7,287 nt of DNA from Chloroflexi bacterium RBG_16_48_8 (GTDB lineage: Bacteria; Chloroflexota; Anaerolineae; Anaerolineales; E44-bin32): positions 1 through 7,287 of the forward strand of contig MGNI01000211.1 of assembly GCA_001795115.1 (NCBI GenBank), in the 5' to 3' direction. The notes beneath the pieces are model-generated. The model did no database searches. It had not been told where the DNA came from and saw only the letters and a program-made list of their open reading frames with translations. The translations under genes were made by a program, and so were the position numbers. Below, piece by piece: positions 5,485-7,287 of the stretch. Positions within the stretch are counted from its first letter, which is position 1. Every line of letters starts with the position of its first letter.

Positions 5485-5874
5485 TTACTTCTTCTTCATC
5501 CCACGTCGTCGACCACGGCCAGCAACAGTTCTTTTTGGACCTTTCATTGTGCGCGCATTGGTCCGAGTCCGTTGACCACGAACAGGTAGGTTACGCCGAT
5601 GTCGCAATCCGCGGTAGCAACCGATATCCATCATGCGCTTGATATTCATCTGAACTTCACGTCGTAAATCACCTTCTACGACAAGATACTGAGAGATATA
5701 TTCCCTCAAGGCAGTGATTTCATCCTCAGTAAGGTCATTCACGCGAGTATCTGGGTTGACGCCGGTTGTGGTAAGCGCTCTGCGAGCGGTCGGACGCCCG
5801 ATCCCATAAATATATGTCAAACCAATCTCAATCCGTTTGTTTCTTGGTAGGTCAACACCTTCAATTCTTGCCAT
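5485..5874 (-). CDS. rpsM: 30S ribosomal protein S13 (uS13)
   Basis: A 129-residue protein of usual S13 size. It opens with MARIEGVDLPRNKRIEIGLT, followed by YIYGIGRPTARRAL, the helix-hairpin-helix-like GIG motif. LREYISQYLVVEGDLRREV and the signature block YRGLRHRRNLPVRGQRTRTN lie in the second half. The lysine/arginine-rich tail (RGRRRGMKKK) reaches the P-site tRNA in known structures. S13 sits in the head of the 30S subunit and forms bridges to the 50S. AAGGA at 5883-5887, inside the rpmJ end, precedes the ATG at 5874; rpmJ ends only 5 nt before, so the two are probably coupled. Downstream there is a 153-nt structured gap before rpsK. Confidence 0.98.
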   Translation of the reverse strand: MARIEGVDLPRNKRIEIGLTYIYGIGRPTARRALTTTGVNPDTRVNDLTEDEITALREYISQYLVVEGDLRREVQMNIKRMMDIGCYRGLRHRRNLPVRGQRTRTNARTMKGPKRTVAGRGRRRGMKKK

Positions 5875-5879
5875 TTTTT

Positions 5880-5993
5880 CTATCCTTGTCGCTGTTTGTG
5901 GCGCGGATTCTCACATATGACATAGACTTTTCCACGACGCCGTACAATCTTGCACTTCGGACAACGCTTGCGGACGGATGCAGTTACTTTCAT
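5880..5993 (-). CDS. rpmJ: 50S ribosomal protein L36 (bL36), zinc-ribbon form
   Basis: A 37-residue protein that I found by reading the gap between map and rpsM. It starts MKVTASVRKRCPKCK and ends VICENPRHKQRQG, the standard L36 pattern. Cys11, Cys14, Cys27 and His32 form the zinc site of the C+ type. L36 is the smallest large-subunit protein. AGGAG at 6003-6007, directly after the map stop, precedes the ATG at 5993 by 9 nt. It ends 5 nt before rpsM. In many bacteria infA sits directly upstream of rpmJ; here map does. A promoter-like sequence at the end of map could start transcription just ahead of it. Confidence 0.98.
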   Translation of the reverse strand: MKVTASVRKRCPKCKIVRRRGKVYVICENPRHKQRQG

Positions 5994-6007
5994 TGTTGCA
6001 AGCTCCT

Positions 6008-6853
6008 CTACTTCAATACCGGTTCAGGCCGGCCCACAAAATATCCATTATAATGTAATGTCTTTCCTTCGTCCAGATCACCATCAAGAGCTGTAAGAAT
6101 AAGCGGACCATCTCTTGTGACAGCGACTGTGTGTTCAAAATGTGCTGTCAGCCGCCCATCCCTTGAGGCTACACACCACTGGTCCTCAAGGATTCGCGTT
6201 TCAAATCCACCGGCGAGAACCATCGGCTCCAAGGCGATCGTCATGCCTTTCTTCAATTCAAGCCCCTTCCCTGCAGTTCCGTAATTAGGAACCTGAGGAT
6301 CTTCATGCATATTCCGGCCGATACCGTGACCCGTGTATTCTCTCACAACGTTAAATCCATGGCTTTCAACATATTGTTGAATGGCAGATGAGACATCACC
6401 ACTGCAATTGCCCAACCGCATTTGGCGTATTCCGGTAAAAAGTGATTGCAGGGTCACATCCAGCAATCGCTTTGCTTCCTCAGACAACTCTCCAACTCCC
6501 ACTGTAAGGGCTGAATCTGCTACGAAACCTTCTACGATAGAACCGCAATCGATGCTGACAATATCACCTTCGTGCAAACGGCGTTCGCCGGGAATCCCAT
6601 GAACCAATTCATCATTAACCGATATTGTCGTCATGGCAGGATAAGGATAGGGTCCCGGGTATCCAAGGAAAGCCGGTTTTGCTCCCTGCTTTTTTAACAC
6701 TTCGGCTGCAGCTGCATCAATTTCCTGGGTCTTGACCCCCGGGCGCACAACTTCTACAGCTGCTAAAAGGGCCAGGGCATTGATCCGCCCTGCTTCACGC
6801 ATGATGGATAGTTCATGCCTGCTCTTCAATACAATGCCATGATATCTCACCAT
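6008..6853 (-). CDS. map: Methionine aminopeptidase, type I
   Basis: A 281-residue cytosolic enzyme that removes the initiator methionine from new proteins. All five metal ligands of the family are present: Asp102 (SIDCG), Asp113 (FVADSA), His176 (TGHGIGR), Glu209 (ALEPM) and Glu240 (FEHT). The substrate-contacting histidines are His85 (VHGIP) and His183 (MHEDP). It lacks the SH3-like N-terminal extension of some type I forms. About 41 residues follow Glu240, roughly a dozen more than in E. coli, ending in an unconserved tail. GAGGG at 6858-6862 lies 4 nt before the ATG at 6853. It follows secY by 72 nt without an intervening adk, and its stop codon runs straight into the rpmJ Shine-Dalgarno site. 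Confidence 0.98.
   Translation of the reverse strand: MVRYHGIVLKSRHELSIMREAGRINALALLAAVEVVRPGVKTQEIDAAAAEVLKKQGAKPAFLGYPGPYPYPAMTTISVNDELVHGIPGERRLHEGDIVSIDCGSIVEGFVADSALTVGVGELSEEAKRLLDVTLQSLFTGIRQMRLGNCSGDVSSAIQQYVESHGFNVVREYTGHGIGRNMHEDPQVPNYGTAGKGLELKKGMTIALEPMVLAGGFETRILEDQWCVASRDGRLTAHFEHTVAVTRDGPLILTALDGDLDEGKTLHYNGYFVGRPEPVLK
6047..6075 (-). promoter_or_regulatory. Sigma70-like promoter at the end of map, ahead of rpmJ
   Basis: On the minus strand a perfect -10 TATAAT (6052-6047) lies 17 nt after a -35-like TGGACG (6075-6070; 4 of 6 matches to TTGACA). A transcript would start near 6040 and reach the rpmJ start with a leader of about 46 nt containing a small CCGG/CCGG stem (6019-6032). 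It would give the rpmJ-rpsM-rpsK-rpsD-rpoA-rplQ block its own promoter, as the alpha operon has in some bacteria. This is a sequence match only. Confidence 0.4.
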
Positions 6854-6873
6854 GTTGCCCTCAGAACCTCTTA

Positions 6874-6897
6874 TTACTCATCCGATCGCTTACTCAT
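6874..6897 (-). repeat. Small direct repeat in the secY-map gap
   Basis: The 8-mer ATGAGTAA occurs twice on the minus strand (6897-6890 and 6881-6874), 8 nt apart, just before the map Shine-Dalgarno site. It is too short to assign a role; a protein-binding site or chance are both possible. Confidence 0.25.
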
Positions 6898-6925
6898 AAT
6901 TACCAAGGAAAGAATGTTATATACC

Positions 6926-7287
6926 TTATCGAACCAAAACGGCCTGATCATACCCTCTCAGCTTCAACTCAGCTTCGATCGATCGGTAGGTATCTCGGAT
7001 AACTCCCACAACAATCAACAAACCCGCAGATGAGACCAGCAGCAAGCCGGATTGCGTTCCAGCAACTGGATAAATCAACCCAACCAGGAATGGCATCACT
7101 GCCACAATTCCAAGGAAAAGTGCACCCGGAAGAGTGATCCGCCGAAGAACACGTGTCAGATAACGTTGCGTTGGTGCTCCCTTGGTTACACCAGGTATTT
7201 GTGCCCCCGAACGCTTCAGATTTTCACCATAATTCTGCTGTGCAAAGATCACATCCGTATAAAAGAATGTAAATCCTGCGACAAAGA
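6926..7287 (-). CDS. secY: Protein translocase subunit SecY, C-terminal 119 residues (5' end outside window)
   Basis: The visible part starts in the SecY motif FTFFYTDVIF at the end of a membrane segment. The cytosolic loop with ENLKRSGAQIPGVTKG and PTQRYLTRVL follows, the typical ribosome-contacting loop of SecY. Two further membrane segments come next: ITLPGALFLGIVAVMPFLVG and SGLLLVSSAGLLIVVGVI. It ends with DTYRSIEAELKLRGYDQAVLVR, the usual cytosolic tail. SecY forms the protein-conducting channel of the inner membrane with SecE and SecG. The frame is open to the window edge, so the first three quarters lie outside. Stop codon TAA at 6928-6926; map starts 72 nt later with no adk between. 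Confidence 0.97.
   Translation of the reverse strand, partial: FVAGFTFFYTDVIFAQQNYGENLKRSGAQIPGVTKGAPTQRYLTRVLRRITLPGALFLGIVAVMPFLVGLIYPVAGTQSGLLLVSSAGLLIVVGVIRDTYRSIEAELKLRGYDQAVLVR

Overview
The window is a run of twelve genes, all on the minus strand, from the end of a bacterial ribosomal-protein cluster. In transcription order (high to low coordinates) they are: the 3' end of secY, map, rpmJ, rpsM, rpsK, rpsD, rpoA, rplQ, truA, rplM, rpsI, and the 5' part of a tetrapyrrole-methylase/MazG fusion gene. secY and the fusion gene are cut by the window edges. I see no mobile element, CRISPR array, tRNA, rRNA or convincing plus-strand gene.

Organism. Base composition is moderate. rpsD lies between rpsK and rpoA, and S4 and L36 are both zinc-binding forms. 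truA-rplM-rpsI follows directly on rplQ, and a YabN-like methylase-MazG fusion comes after rpsI. This suggests a Gram-positive-type or Chloroflexota-like bacterium, with Chloroflexota my best guess. That placement is inferred from gene order and protein style, not from a tree.

Layout. 6926-7287 encodes the last membrane segments of SecY. 6008-6853 is methionine aminopeptidase. 5880-5993 is the 37-residue L36. 3236-5874 is an alpha-operon block (S13, S11, S4, RNA polymerase alpha), closely followed by L17. 2082-2819 is the tRNA pseudouridine synthase TruA. 1134-1986 is the L13-S9 pair. 1-1041 is the start of the methylase-MazG protein. No adk is present between secY and map, and no infA between map and rpmJ, both of which are common in this cluster elsewhere.

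How the genes work together. Nearly everything serves making or using ribosomes: small- and large-subunit proteins, the polymerase subunit that transcribes them, N-terminal Met removal, tRNA modification and the membrane protein channel. MazG-type enzymes clean up nucleotides. Coding gaps are mostly 2-50 nt with good Shine-Dalgarno sites. The longer gaps (153 nt rpsM-rpsK, 95 nt truA-rplM, 92 nt rpsI-fusion gene) and two shorter ones (rplQ-truA, rpsD-rpoA) hold clear inverted repeats. These are the most interesting unexplained signals. Two sigma70-like promoter matches also stand out: one at the end of map, ahead of rpmJ, and one inside the methylase-MazG gene. No wholly new protein system is visible; the novelty, if any, lies in RNA-level control of this cluster.
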